From Brevibacillus fortis (GTDB taxonomy: Bacteria > Bacillota > Bacilli > Brevibacillales > Brevibacillaceae): a stretch of DNA of 64,000 nucleotides. Every line of letters begins with the position of its first letter. The first letter of the stretch is position 1. The DNA is taken from contig NZ_PXZM01000010.1 of assembly GCF_003013395.1 (NCBI RefSeq), positions 62,001-126,000 of the forward strand, written 5' to 3'. The position numbers and the translations under genes were made by a program. This document shows positions 18,560-26,887 of the stretch, piece by piece. Below the pieces are notes generated by a model. It ran no database searches. It saw nothing but the letters and a program-made list of their open reading frames with translations, and was not told the origin of the DNA.

Positions 18560-19267
18560 TTACTCCACCTTTCCTTCTGGCATCGCAAGCGGATTCCACG
18601 GTCCTTGCTGATGTCCCTTCCATTCACTGCCATCTTCCCACATTTCTTTTTTCCAAATGGGAACGATCTGCTTGAGTCGCTCGATGGCATAACGGCCTGC
18701 TTCAAACGATTCATTGCGATGCGCTGTTGCAACGGCACAAACAACCGCAATCTCTTCTACAGCCAAATTACCGATACGATGGTGCATTGCGACTTGAGCT
18801 TTCGGCCATCGTTCCTCGATCTCTGCTGCGACCTGCTTCATTTTTTCAACAGCCATGGGGGCATAAGCTTCATAGGACAAATACACCGTGCGTTGACCAT
18901 GGGTAAATTCCCGAACAGTTCCGACAAAAGTAAGGACCGCGCCTGCATGCGGGTTGCTCACCAGACGAACCAGCTTGTCCGCGGAAATAGGCTCCTCGGT
19001 AATGGCGAAGCGCGGGTCTTCTTCTCCGCCGCTTACAGGAGGCAAGAGGGCAATTTCGTCGTCAGCTGAAATGACCTGATTTTTCGCCGCATATTCATGA
19101 TTGATAGAGACAAAGCAACTGCCCAAAAGCGCAGAGAGCGCAGGATATTCTTTTTCCACTGCTTGCAGAAGATCGCTAGCGGTCGCGCCTTCAGATAGGG
19201 TCAACTGTACTTCCCGGGCATTCGCACGCTCGGCGAGTCCGGCAAATAACAAGATTGTAATGGTCAA
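18560..19267 (-). CDS. Fused MoaD-MoaE molybdopterin synthase
   Basis: 235 residues from TTG 19267. Residues 1-81 are a complete MoaD (ubiquitin-like) ending in the canonical LLPPVSGG. Residues 85-235 are MoaE, with GTVREFTHGQ, HRIGNLAVEE and the catalytic region VPIWKKEMW. Molybdopterin synthase adds two sulfurs to precursor Z using a thiocarboxylate on the final Gly of MoaD. Here that Gly is internal, so, as in the M. tuberculosis MoaX fusion, cleavage after GG81 is expected before activity. The neighbouring MoeB-like gene would activate the released end. Confidence 0.93.
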   Translation of the reverse strand: MTITILLFAGLAERANAREVQLTLSEGATASDLLQAVEKEYPALSALLGSCFVSINHEYAAKNQVISADDEIALLPPVSGGEEDPRFAITEEPISADKLVRLVSNPHAGAVLTFVGTVREFTHGQRTVYLSYEAYAPMAVEKMKQVAAEIEERWPKAQVAMHHRIGNLAVEEIAVVCAVATAHRNESFEAGRYAIERLKQIVPIWKKEMWEDGSEWKGHQQGPWNPLAMPEGKVE

Positions 19268-19369
19268 GACAATTCCTCATTTCCCTGGATGATACTACAC
19301 TCTAGGCTAGACGATATCATAAACCGATCAAAGTTGCCAATGAATGGGGTGTTTCAACAGCGGTTGATT

Positions 19370-20188
19370 CTAAGGGGCGAAGCCTTCTTGACTTAAATAG
19401 ATCTGGTCCGGGGGAAAAACACGCACTAGCCGATCATAGACGATCCGATAGGCGGAAGGATCATACCATTGTTCCAGTCCAAGCTGTTCATAGAGAGCGG
19501 GAATGCCGTTTCGCTTCGTTCGTTTACCGCCGCTGCCATCTCCCATATAAAAATCGTCGATACAGACCCGTGTTACCAAGGGACGCAACATCTGTGGGAA
19601 CGACTCACTGCTTGGCAAAACTGGCGCAATGGTTGCTTGTGTGGGGATACCTGCTTCCGCCAAACGTTGAAGTGTTTTGATCCTCGCTTGGATGGGGGGA
19701 GCTTGTGGACTAAAGTGCCTGCGAATCTCCTCCAAATCGGTTTCGACGGTCATGCTGACGCGTACGCGATCACCCAGCAGGAGCAACAAGTCGGTATCTC
19801 GCCAAACCAAGGGACTTCTCGTCTGGACCAGCAAAAAATCGGGTGGATTCTCTACCATGACTTCGAGTAAAGACCTCGTTACCTTTTCCGTGTGTTCGAT
19901 GGGCTGGTAGGGGTCTGTACTAGAAGACATGAAGATGGTCACCTTTCCTTTTTTCTTTGCCCGCAAAAGCTCCTTGCGCAATAAATCGGCGGCTTGCTGC
20001 TTAATGTCGACCCAGTTGCCCCATTGCTCGTTGCGAAACAATGAGACAGGCATTTGTCGAACATAGCAATAGGAGCAGGCGAAAGAACAGCCCGTATACG
20101 GATTGAGCGAGTGGGTATAGTCCGCAAGAAATCCGCTTCCTTTATTAAGGAGGGTTTTCGGCGTTTTATAGGAAAGGATGCTTTTCAT
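19370..20188 (-). CDS. SplB-like radical SAM protein
   Basis: 272 residues. The cluster motif is CSFACSYCYVRQ near residue 35, followed by SSSTDPYQP and TVETDLEEIRRHFSP, as in the family of radical SAM proteins related to spore photoproduct lyase. Members of this group often sit near DNA repair genes but have no proven reaction. It is downstream of the 2OG oxygenase (12-base gap) and Ogt, on the same strand, so all three are probably co-transcribed. The Cys of true SplB is not evident. Confidence 0.88.
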   Translation of the reverse strand: MKSILSYKTPKTLLNKGSGFLADYTHSLNPYTGCSFACSYCYVRQMPVSLFRNEQWGNWVDIKQQAADLLRKELLRAKKKGKVTIFMSSSTDPYQPIEHTEKVTRSLLEVMVENPPDFLLVQTRSPLVWRDTDLLLLLGDRVRVSMTVETDLEEIRRHFSPQAPPIQARIKTLQRLAEAGIPTQATIAPVLPSSESFPQMLRPLVTRVCIDDFYMGDGSGGKRTKRNGIPALYEQLGLEQWYDPSAYRIVYDRLVRVFPPDQIYLSQEGFAP

Positions 20189-20200
20189 ATGGGGCGTTCC

Positions 20201-20914
20201 TCACTTTGCATCATGAAAAATAATCCCGAGGCTGTAGCGCTTTCCTGAAGTAATCGTGCTGACGCCGTGGCGCAGCGTATTTTTATAGTAGCCTCGCGTT
20301 CCCTGAACAGGACGATAGGATGTTGGGAAAATCAGTCCAGCGCCTTGGTCCAAGGTTATCACATGTCCCCGGCTCTGTGCGCGCGGTCGTTGCTCCATCA
20401 GCAAAAATTCACCACCAGTGTAGTCCTGATCCTTCTGATTCAAGGCAAACACGACTTGAAACGGGAAGAACACCTCCCCGTACATATCCTGATGTAGACA
20501 ATTGTAGCCGCCCGTTTCGTATTTCAAAATCAATGGAGTGGAGCGCAGTTGACCCTGGTCGTGACATTGCGCCAAAAATTCAGGGAGGGTAGCAGGATAA
20601 TTAGCTTCGCGTCCAAGCATTTCCAGCCACCGATTCGCAGTCTGTGCTAGCATCGGATAAAAGCCTTCGCGAAGCTCCTGCAAAAGCGAGGGAAGGGGAG
20701 CCTGATAATACCGATATTCTCCTTCACCGAAACGGTAGCGTGCCATCTGGATCGTATTGCGAAAAAAGTCATCCTGTCCATACGTAGCGATTAATTCTTC
20801 GCACGCATCTGTGCTTATTAAGGAAGGAAAAGAAGCATACCCATGTTCGTCCAACTCCTGTTGCAGGGAATGCCAGTCAAGTGCAGCGATCCTTTCTGGC
20901 AGAGAACTAGCCAT
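20201..20914 (-). CDS. 2-oxoglutarate/Fe(II)-dependent oxygenase
   Basis: 237 residues. The iron ligands appear as HQD (in CLHQDMYGEV) and His in LRHGVSTI; the 2-oxoglutarate-binding Arg is in GKRYSLGIIFHD. The jelly-roll core is preceded by about 130 residues of helical N-terminus. It overlaps the end of the ogt gene by eight bases, which suggests a linked role in repair of alkylated DNA, although the family also includes protein hydroxylases. Confidence 0.85.
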   Translation of the reverse strand: MASSLPERIAALDWHSLQQELDEHGYASFPSLISTDACEELIATYGQDDFFRNTIQMARYRFGEGEYRYYQAPLPSLLQELREGFYPMLAQTANRWLEMLGREANYPATLPEFLAQCHDQGQLRSTPLILKYETGGYNCLHQDMYGEVFFPFQVVFALNQKDQDYTGGEFLLMEQRPRAQSRGHVITLDQGAGLIFPTSYRPVQGTRGYYKNTLRHGVSTITSGKRYSLGIIFHDAK

Positions 20915-21452
20915 GCTTTACACCCCGATTCGTCTTTTTCTCCAGATCAAGTAGAGTTGTCTTCATAGGCAGTCCTCCACGATAGCCGGTCAGTGAACCG
21001 TTTTTACCAACAACACGGTGGCAGGGGACTGTAATGAGAACCGGATTGGCACCGATTGCTGCACCGACTGCACGAACAGCAGCAGGCTTTTCAATGATGT
21101 TTGCAATGTCGGTGTACGATGCCGTTTGACCGTATGGGATTTGGCGCAGTGCCTTCCAGACAGCGAGCTGAAAAGGCGTTCCAGACAGGTCGCAATCCAT
21201 GGAAAAGTGCTCGCGTGTTCCTTGCAAATACTCCATCACTTCTGCTGCAAAAGGCTTTAGCCATTGATCGTCTTGCACCAGAGCACTTTGTGGGCGATGC
21301 TTTTTAACCCACGTTTCCAATTCAGCAAAAGGCTGGTTGACCGAGCCGACATAACAAAGTCCGGCAGTCGTTGCAGCCAAATAAATCGTCCAATCCTCAT
21401 TCGTCAGCATGGTCCAACGTATCGTCTGATCTTTCATCGTTTCCACTTCCAT
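20907..21452 (-). CDS. ogt: Methylated-DNA-[protein]-cysteine S-methyltransferase
   Basis: 181 residues from ATG 21452 (AAAGGAGG seven bases upstream); the open frame extends 30 codons further without a site. The active-site Cys is in VLITVPCHRVVGKNG, and the DNA-binding region is PYGQTASYTDIA followed by RAVGAAIGANP. It removes alkyl groups from O6-alkylguanine in a suicide reaction. The stop overlaps the start of the 2OG oxygenase gene. Confidence 0.94.
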   Translation of the reverse strand: MEVETMKDQTIRWTMLTNEDWTIYLAATTAGLCYVGSVNQPFAELETWVKKHRPQSALVQDDQWLKPFAAEVMEYLQGTREHFSMDCDLSGTPFQLAVWKALRQIPYGQTASYTDIANIIEKPAAVRAVGAAIGANPVLITVPCHRVVGKNGSLTGYRGGLPMKTTLLDLEKKTNRGVKHG

Positions 21453-21618
21453 ACGCCTCCTTTGAGCTGTGTAGGCACAGTATACCTCCAGCACCTGTTC
21501 TTCGTACGTTTTTAGGAGTAGATGAGCAAGATAATGAAACAATGTCCTCTACATTCCCATTGCTTTTATCCTGCAGCGGGGGTAAGGTAGGAGGAGATAG
21601 AGGAGGAACGATACTAGT

Positions 21619-22101
21619 ATGACTGATCAATTAACACATTTTAATGAACAAAATCGGGCTCGGATGGTGGACGTATCTGAGAAAGACATTACAAAACGGG
21701 TGGCTGTAGCCGAGAGCCAAATTAGCATGAAACCCGAAACACTCGCCCGAATCCGCGAAGGTCGAATCGAAAAGGGCGATGTGCTTGCTGTTGCACAGGT
21801 AGCAGGTGTCATGGCTGCCAAAAAGACGTGGGAAATCATCCCGATGTGTCATCCGCTGCCATTGACTGGCATCGACATACAATTTGCTTTTGTAGATGAA
21901 ACGACGCTTGCGATTACAGGAACCGTGAAGACGACAGGGAAAACAGGCGTCGAGATGGAGGCGTTGACCGCTGTCAGCGTAGCTGCTTTGACGGTGTATG
22001 ACATGTGCAAAGCCATGGATAAAGAAATGATAATCGGTCCGACCAGTCTGCAATCCAAAACAGGCGGAAAAAGCGGCGATTTCCATCGGGGAGAGAAGTA
22101 A
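21619..22101 (+). CDS. moaC: Cyclic pyranopterin monophosphate synthase
   Basis: 160 residues. It has the conserved MVDVSEKD near the start, the [12 protein letters not shown] motif, and the C-terminal [12 protein letters not shown] plus [12 protein letters not shown]. With MoaA it forms cyclic pyranopterin, the first step of molybdenum cofactor synthesis. It is divergent from ogt; an MFS gene starts three bases after its stop. Confidence 0.96.
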   Translation: MTDQLTHFNEQNRARMVDVSEKDITKRVAVAESQISMKPETLARIREGRIEKGDVLAVAQVAGVMAAKKTWEIIPMCHPLPLTGIDIQFAFVDETTLAITGTVKTTGKTGVEMEALTAVSVAALTVYDMCKAMDKEMIIGPTSLQSKTGGKSGDFHRGEK

Positions 22102-22104
22102 GCC

Positions 22105-23352
22105 ATGAGGCAAAAATGGGAATCCTATCCGAGCAGCATTCGTTTATTGGCGATTGCTGCCGTCATTTTTTCTACCGGAATGGCTTGCATCTGGCCGTTG
22201 GTCACGATCTATATTCATAATCATCTTGGAAAGCCGCTGACCGTAGCCGGCTTCTTGTTGCTTTTAAATCAAGGCGCATTCCTAATCGGAAGTATTATCG
22301 GTGGTATGCTCTTTGACCGCTGGGGCAAAATGCGCACCATTGTTGTTGGCTCCATCGGGGGAATGCTTATTTCCGTCAGTTTAGGTGTTACACAAGATTT
22401 TACCGTATATGTTCTCCTGTTATTATTGAATGGACTGTTTTATGGATCCCTTTCTCCCGTTATGAATGCACTGGCAGTGGTTTTATGGCCGGAGGGAGGT
22501 CGGAAAGGAATCAATCTGATTTACGTCTCCCTCAATGTGGGTGTAGCCGCCGGCTCTGCTTTAGGCGGCTTCTTGGCAAGTGTTTCGTTTGCTTGGACGT
22601 TTTTCGGAAATGCGATCTCCCAAGTAATTGTGCTGACGATGTTCATGCTCATTTTGCCGCGTCAGTTAAAACTGGCAGAGCAAAAACGTCAATTGCAGGC
22701 GATTGCTCCCGAACAAGCAGAGGGCGAACTTCTACGACAACCACAGCAACAGACCAAGGTCGTATGGGGAGCGCTGCTGCTCTTATGCGGAGGGTTGCTC
22801 ATTAGCTGGATTGTCTATGTACAATGGACGACGGTCCTGTCTACCTACATGCAATCCTTGGGCATTTCTCTTCGTCAATACAGTCTGTTGTGGACATTGA
22901 ATGGTGGTTTGATCCTGTTTGGTCAGCCGCTGATTGCGTGGGTGATTCGACGCTTTGCCCGCACGCTAAAAGCACAAATGCTCTTGGGTGCTTATATTTT
23001 TGCCTTGTCGATGTTAATTTTGTCTCAGTCGACGGTTTATGCAGGCTTTGTCGCAGGCATGTTCATTATGACGCTGGGAGAAATGCTCGTCTGGCCAGCA
23101 GTACCCGCAGTGGCGGCACAGTTTACGCCAGAGGGACGAGAAGGCTTCATTCAGGGATTGATTGCAGGGACTGGTTCGGCAGGGCGGATGGTCGGCCCAT
23201 TACTTGGCGCATTTATCTTCCAATCGATTCATGCGCAGGGACTATTGTTCGTGATGGCAGGCTTGTGTCTGTTGTCTGTCGCATTCTTTGCCTTCCACAC
23301 ATCTTTTCAAAAAAGAAGGCATCAGGTACCCGTACAGAATCAAGCATCTTGA
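22105..23352 (+). CDS. MFS transporter
   Basis: 415 residues with 12 predicted membrane helices in two halves and a central hydrophilic loop around residues 190-215. The loop between helices 2 and 3 has the MFS motif A variant GGMLFDRWGKMRT. The layout matches drug-type antiporters of the MdtG kind. It follows moaC by three bases and may be read with it, but no link to molybdenum metabolism is evident. Confidence 0.9.
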   Translation: MRQKWESYPSSIRLLAIAAVIFSTGMACIWPLVTIYIHNHLGKPLTVAGFLLLLNQGAFLIGSIIGGMLFDRWGKMRTIVVGSIGGMLISVSLGVTQDFTVYVLLLLLNGLFYGSLSPVMNALAVVLWPEGGRKGINLIYVSLNVGVAAGSALGGFLASVSFAWTFFGNAISQVIVLTMFMLILPRQLKLAEQKRQLQAIAPEQAEGELLRQPQQQTKVVWGALLLLCGGLLISWIVYVQWTTVLSTYMQSLGISLRQYSLLWTLNGGLILFGQPLIAWVIRRFARTLKAQMLLGAYIFALSMLILSQSTVYAGFVAGMFIMTLGEMLVWPAVPAVAAQFTPEGREGFIQGLIAGTGSAGRMVGPLLGAFIFQSIHAQGLLFVMAGLCLLSVAFFAFHTSFQKRRHQVPVQNQAS

Positions 23353-23377
23353 CACGGTTTACGTGCTCAAGTAGTAT
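23349..23377 (+). promoter_or_regulatory. Promoter of the S-box transcript
   Basis: TTGACA at 23349-23354, 17 bases, then TAGTAT at 23372-23377. A TATGAT three bases further could also serve. The -35 overlaps the end of the MFS gene. Confidence 0.6.
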
Positions 23378-23413
23378 GATATAGACGAAAAAACAGTATA
23401 TTCCGTGTGTTTG

Positions 23414-23575
23414 ACTTATTCAGAGAGGTGGAGGGACTGGCCCTATGAAGCCCGGCAGCGGATCTGTTCCATGTGATGGACAGATGCTGTGCCAATTCCA
23501 GCAGGATTTTTCCTGACAGATAAGGACGTGACCAAGCTGATCTCCCCCTTTTTCTGTATGGAAAAAGGGGGTTTT
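23414..23575 (+). promoter_or_regulatory. SAM-I (S-box) riboswitch with terminator
   Basis: The aptamer core is clear: AGAGAGGTGGAGGGACTGGC, then CCCTATGAAGCCCGGCA, later GTGCCAATTCCAGCAGG and CTGACAGATAAGG. The expression platform ends in CCCCCTTTTTC-TGTATG-GAAAAAGGGGG followed by TTTT (23544-23575). High S-adenosylmethionine would favour the terminator and shut off the aminotransferase gene that starts at 23610. Confidence 0.95.
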
Positions 23576-23609
23576 ACTGTATTGGCCCGAAGAAAGGAAT
23601 GGAAGAAAG

Positions 23610-24791
23610 ATGCGTATCCAACCCTCCGACATGATTGATAGACTCCCTACCCAGTTTTTTGCGACGCTGGTGGCAAAAGTAAACAAGGTCATTGCGCAAG
23701 GCCATGACGTCATCAACCTGGGCCAGGGTAATCCCGATTTGCCGACGCCGCCGCATATTATTGAAGAATTACAGGCGCAAGCGGCACAACCACTCCATCA
23801 CAAATATCCGCCTTTTCAGGGACGTGTGGAACTGAAACAGGCAGTGTCTCATTGGTATAAGCAAGAATTTGATGTGGACCTCGATCCGGAGGAAGAAGTA
23901 GCGATTTTGTTCGGCAGCAAAACTGGACTCGTAGAGATTTGCCAAGTCCTTATGAACGCAGGCGATGTTGCGCTGGTTCCAGACCCAGGCTATCCGGATT
24001 ATTGGTCGGGTGTTGCTGTTGTCAACGGACGGATGGTCATGATGCCGCTGAAGGCGGAAAATGACTTCCTGCCAGACTACAGCCAGCTCTCCCAAGCTGA
24101 TCTGGATCGAGCGAAACTGATGTTTCTCAACTATCCGAACAATCCGACAGCAGTCAACGCGCCACTGGAGTTTTATGAGGAAACGATTCGTTTTGCAAGA
24201 AAGCATGAAATCGTCGTCTGCCATGACTTCGCCTATGGGGCGATCAGCTATGACGGGAAAAAGCCGGTCAGCTTCATGCAGGTTCCGGGAGCAAAAGAAG
24301 TGGGCGTAGAATTTTATACCTTGTCCAAGACGTACAACATGGCAGGCTGGCGTGTTGGTGCTATGGTAGGAAATCGCGAGCTGGTTCGTTTGATCAATCT
24401 CATTCAAGACCATTACTTCGTCAGTCTGTTCGGAGCGGTACAGATGGCGGCAGCCAAGGCGATGACGGATTCGCAGCAGTGCGTTCGCGATCTCGTCGCA
24501 GTCTACGAAAGCCGCCGCAATGCCTTGTACTCCAATCTTCACAGAATTGGCTGGCAGGCGCCGCCATCACAAGGCTCGTTTTTTGCCTGGCTTCCCGTAC
24601 CAAGTGGCTTCACGTCCGTTGAATTCTCTGATCTACTTTTGGAAAAAGCGCATGTTGTCGTAGCACCAGGTAATGGCTTCGGTCCGACAGGTGAGGGCTA
24701 TGTACGAGCGGCCCTGTTATCAAATGAAGAGCGTCTCGCGGAGGCGGTTCAGCGGATTGAGCGGTTGGGGTTGTTTACAAAAACAAAGTAA
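23610..24791 (+). CDS. PLP-dependent aminotransferase, probably methionine salvage (MtnE/MtnV type)
   Basis: 393 residues. A class I fold enzyme with LGQGNPDLPTPPH near the N-terminus, NYPNNPTA, and PLP lysine in YTLSKTYNMAGWRVG. The leader is an S-box riboswitch, which ties the gene to methionine or SAM metabolism. B. subtilis YkrV, which transaminates KMTB to methionine in the salvage pathway, is also under an S-box and is of similar size. The specific substrate is inferred from regulation, not from residues. Confidence 0.87.
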   Translation: MRIQPSDMIDRLPTQFFATLVAKVNKVIAQGHDVINLGQGNPDLPTPPHIIEELQAQAAQPLHHKYPPFQGRVELKQAVSHWYKQEFDVDLDPEEEVAILFGSKTGLVEICQVLMNAGDVALVPDPGYPDYWSGVAVVNGRMVMMPLKAENDFLPDYSQLSQADLDRAKLMFLNYPNNPTAVNAPLEFYEETIRFARKHEIVVCHDFAYGAISYDGKKPVSFMQVPGAKEVGVEFYTLSKTYNMAGWRVGAMVGNRELVRLINLIQDHYFVSLFGAVQMAAAKAMTDSQQCVRDLVAVYESRRNALYSNLHRIGWQAPPSQGSFFAWLPVPSGFTSVEFSDLLLEKAHVVVAPGNGFGPTGEGYVRAALLSNEERLAEAVQRIERLGLFTKTK

Positions 24792-24807
24792 GTGTAAGGA
24801 ATTTCGG

Positions 24808-24841
24808 CCACACTCCCCTGTAAATGGGGTGTGGTTTTTTT
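24808..24841 (+). terminator. Terminator after the aminotransferase
   Basis: CCACACTCCCC pairs with GGGGTGTGG across a seven-base loop, followed by TTTTTTTG. Confidence 0.9.
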
Positions 24842-24867
24842 GTGTAGAATAAAAATCATTCTCATTA

Positions 24868-24896
24868 TTGACAGATAATGATTTTCATTATACGAT
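24868..24896 (+). promoter_or_regulatory. SigA promoter with Fur box in the spacer
   Basis: TTGACA (24868-24873) and TACGAT (24891-24896) are 17 bases apart. Between and over them lies GATAATGATTTTCATTATA (24874-24892), matching 16 of 19 positions of the Fur consensus. Further Fur-like half sites (AATCATTCTCATTATT upstream, TTAATGATAATTAG downstream) flank it. Expression should rise in iron starvation. Confidence 0.8.
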
Positions 24897-24941
24897 GTCA
24901 TTGTTAATGATAATTAGTCTCAACGAGAGCGGGAGGGTACC

Positions 24942-25412
24942 ATGCGCTATCAGATTAACGGTTACACGGATATGTATACGGTGATCGCCAACGAGCGTAA
25001 GATCGGTGGAGCCATTGAAGCAGGCCAGATTCGCTTGCGGACGGGAGAAGTTTACGCCAATGCTGTTCTCACTCGTTTGGAAATGTCAGGTGCGCATTTT
25101 TGCTCGATCGGCTTCGTGACAGAAGAAGGCAAAAGACTGATTGTTCATGTCAATGATATCAGCATGATCGCTGATGCACGTCACGTCAATGTTTGTGAAC
25201 TGACCAATGAATGCATGAGAGCAGAGAAATGTGCTGAGAGAATGAAGCGATTGAAGCGTCTCTGTGAACTGAATGAAGGCAGCTGTACGCCGACCTTCCA
25301 GGAAGAGGCACTGCTGTTGGCAAATGATATTGGAATGGAAGAAGCGTCCACGCAAGTAGACCTGTCTTTCCTGCCACACACAGAAAAACCGCGTGTGTTC
25401 CGCATCGCCTAG
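24942..25412 (+). CDS. Fur-box-controlled protein of unknown function, Cys-rich centre
   Basis: 156 residues; GGGAGGG precedes the ATG. I do not recognise the family. The first 85 residues look like a small beta-rich domain (alternating hydrophobic strands, one Cys in GAHFCSIGF). The following helical part has CELTNECMRAEKC (C-x5-C-x5-C) and then RLCELNEGSC, giving five Cys within about 35 residues, possibly a metal or Fe-S site. The tail is acidic and Pro-containing. Control by the Fur box suggests a role in iron shortage. Confidence 0.75.
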   Translation: MRYQINGYTDMYTVIANERKIGGAIEAGQIRLRTGEVYANAVLTRLEMSGAHFCSIGFVTEEGKRLIVHVNDISMIADARHVNVCELTNECMRAEKCAERMKRLKRLCELNEGSCTPTFQEEALLLANDIGMEEASTQVDLSFLPHTEKPRVFRIA

Positions 25413-25433
25413 AATGACCTAGCCATATACATA

Positions 25434-25471
25434 TGGACCCCTTTTCGTTTGATGCGAAGAGGGGTTTTTTG
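25434..25471 (+). terminator. Terminator after the Fur-controlled gene
   Basis: ACCCCTTTTCG pairs with CGAAGAGGGGT across a short loop, then TTTTTT. Confidence 0.85.
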
Positions 25472-25608
25472 CATGCGTTGTGCCAAAACTATCGATTGAA
25501 CAACCGCTCGACATAGTCAAAACCTATCTACCCATAGCCAGCAAGGATTGGACTTACGCGAGGGAGAGTGATAAAACAAGGATAAGCAAAATCAAGGGGG
25601 AACGGAAC

Positions 25609-26817
25609 ATGGAGTACAAATTTTCAAAATCTGTCGAAGCACTATCCTCCTCGGCTGTCCGGGAAATCTTGAAGCTTACCCAAAGTAATCAAGTGCTCTC
25701 GCTCGCGGGTGGACTGCCAGCAGAGGATTCTTTTCCAATCGCGGAGATGCGCGAGGCGTTTAACCGTGCATTCGATCAAGGAGCAAAAGCTCTCCAGTAC
25801 GGATTGACTGATGGATACTTACCGCTTCGGGAGTGGATTGCATCCCGCATGAAGCAGAAGCATATGAACGTCGATGTAGATAATATGATCATCACAACGG
25901 GCTCTCAGCAAGCAGTAGACTTGTTGTGTCGCGTATATTTAGACGAAGGCGATGTCGTTCTCGTTGAAAACCCTACCTATTTGGCAGCGGTTCAATTGTT
26001 CCAATTCCGGGGAATCAAAGCAATTCCCGTAGACGGTGATGCTGATGGGATGGATTTGGACGATCTGGCGAAAAAAATTGCCCAGTACCGTCCGAAAATG
26101 GTGTACGTCATTCCTACCTTTGCCAATCCGACAGGAAAGGTATGGAGTCTCGAACGCCGTCTCGGTTTGCTTCGTCAATGTAAGGCGCAAAACATTCTCA
26201 TTTTAGAAGATGATCCGTATGGAGAGATCCAATTCGATGGGGAAGCACCGTACCGTTCGATTTTCTCACTGGATGAACATCCGACCGATTCTTGTGTGGT
26301 GTACACCAGTACATTTTCCAAAATTGTCGCGCCAGGCTTGCGTACCGGATGGGCCATTGGAGATACACGCGTGATTCAAATGATGGTGAAGGCGAAGCAA
26401 GCAATAGATTTGCAGTCCAGCACAATTGACCAGTACGCCCTGTATGAGCTGTTGTCCCGTTTTGATCTGGAGCGACACATTGAGAAAATCCGTGAGTCCT
26501 ACAAGGCGCGCATGGAATGGATGCATGAGCTCCTGGTCGCGCAAAACTGGGAGGGTGTACAGTGGGAAAAACCAAGAGGCGGGATGTTCCTCTGGGTGAA
26601 TCTGCCGGAGCACGTGGATGCAGAGAAGCTGCTGGCCCGTTGCGTACAGGAAGGCGTGGCATTCGTGCCAGGGAAGCCGTTTTATGCAGCTGAGCCGCAA
26701 GTTAATACGATGCGCTTGAACTATACGCTCTTGAACCGCGAAGACACGGAGCTTGCGATTTCACGACTGGGCAAAGCATTCCACGCCTACAGCGAAACGC
26801 TTGTCGCACACTCATAG
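25609..26817 (+). CDS. PLP-dependent aminotransferase (2-aminoadipate/MocR-like fold, no DNA-binding domain)
   Basis: 402 residues from ATG 25609 (AAGGGGGAACGG upstream); the frame is open 43 codons further but without a site. It has LSLAGGLPAEDSFP near the start, QYGLTDGYLPLREW, TTGSQQAVDLLCR, and the PLP lysine in TSTFSKIVAPGLRTGW. These mark the group that includes 2-aminoadipate and valine-pyruvate aminotransferases. The substrate is not known. A terminator follows directly, so it is probably a single-gene unit. Confidence 0.9.
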   Translation: MEYKFSKSVEALSSSAVREILKLTQSNQVLSLAGGLPAEDSFPIAEMREAFNRAFDQGAKALQYGLTDGYLPLREWIASRMKQKHMNVDVDNMIITTGSQQAVDLLCRVYLDEGDVVLVENPTYLAAVQLFQFRGIKAIPVDGDADGMDLDDLAKKIAQYRPKMVYVIPTFANPTGKVWSLERRLGLLRQCKAQNILILEDDPYGEIQFDGEAPYRSIFSLDEHPTDSCVVYTSTFSKIVAPGLRTGWAIGDTRVIQMMVKAKQAIDLQSSTIDQYALYELLSRFDLERHIEKIRESYKARMEWMHELLVAQNWEGVQWEKPRGGMFLWVNLPEHVDAEKLLARCVQEGVAFVPGKPFYAAEPQVNTMRLNYTLLNREDTELAISRLGKAFHAYSETLVAHS

Positions 26818-26827
26818 GAAAAAAGCG

Positions 26828-26863
26828 AAAAGACAACCATTCCATTAGGAGGGTTGTCTTTTT
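26828..26863 (+). terminator. Terminator between the aminotransferase and the hydrolase
   Basis: AAAAGACAACC pairs with GGTTGTCTTTTT across a 13-base loop; it can act in both directions. Confidence 0.85.
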
Positions 26864-26887
26864 CATACATATTACACCAGTGCTTCG

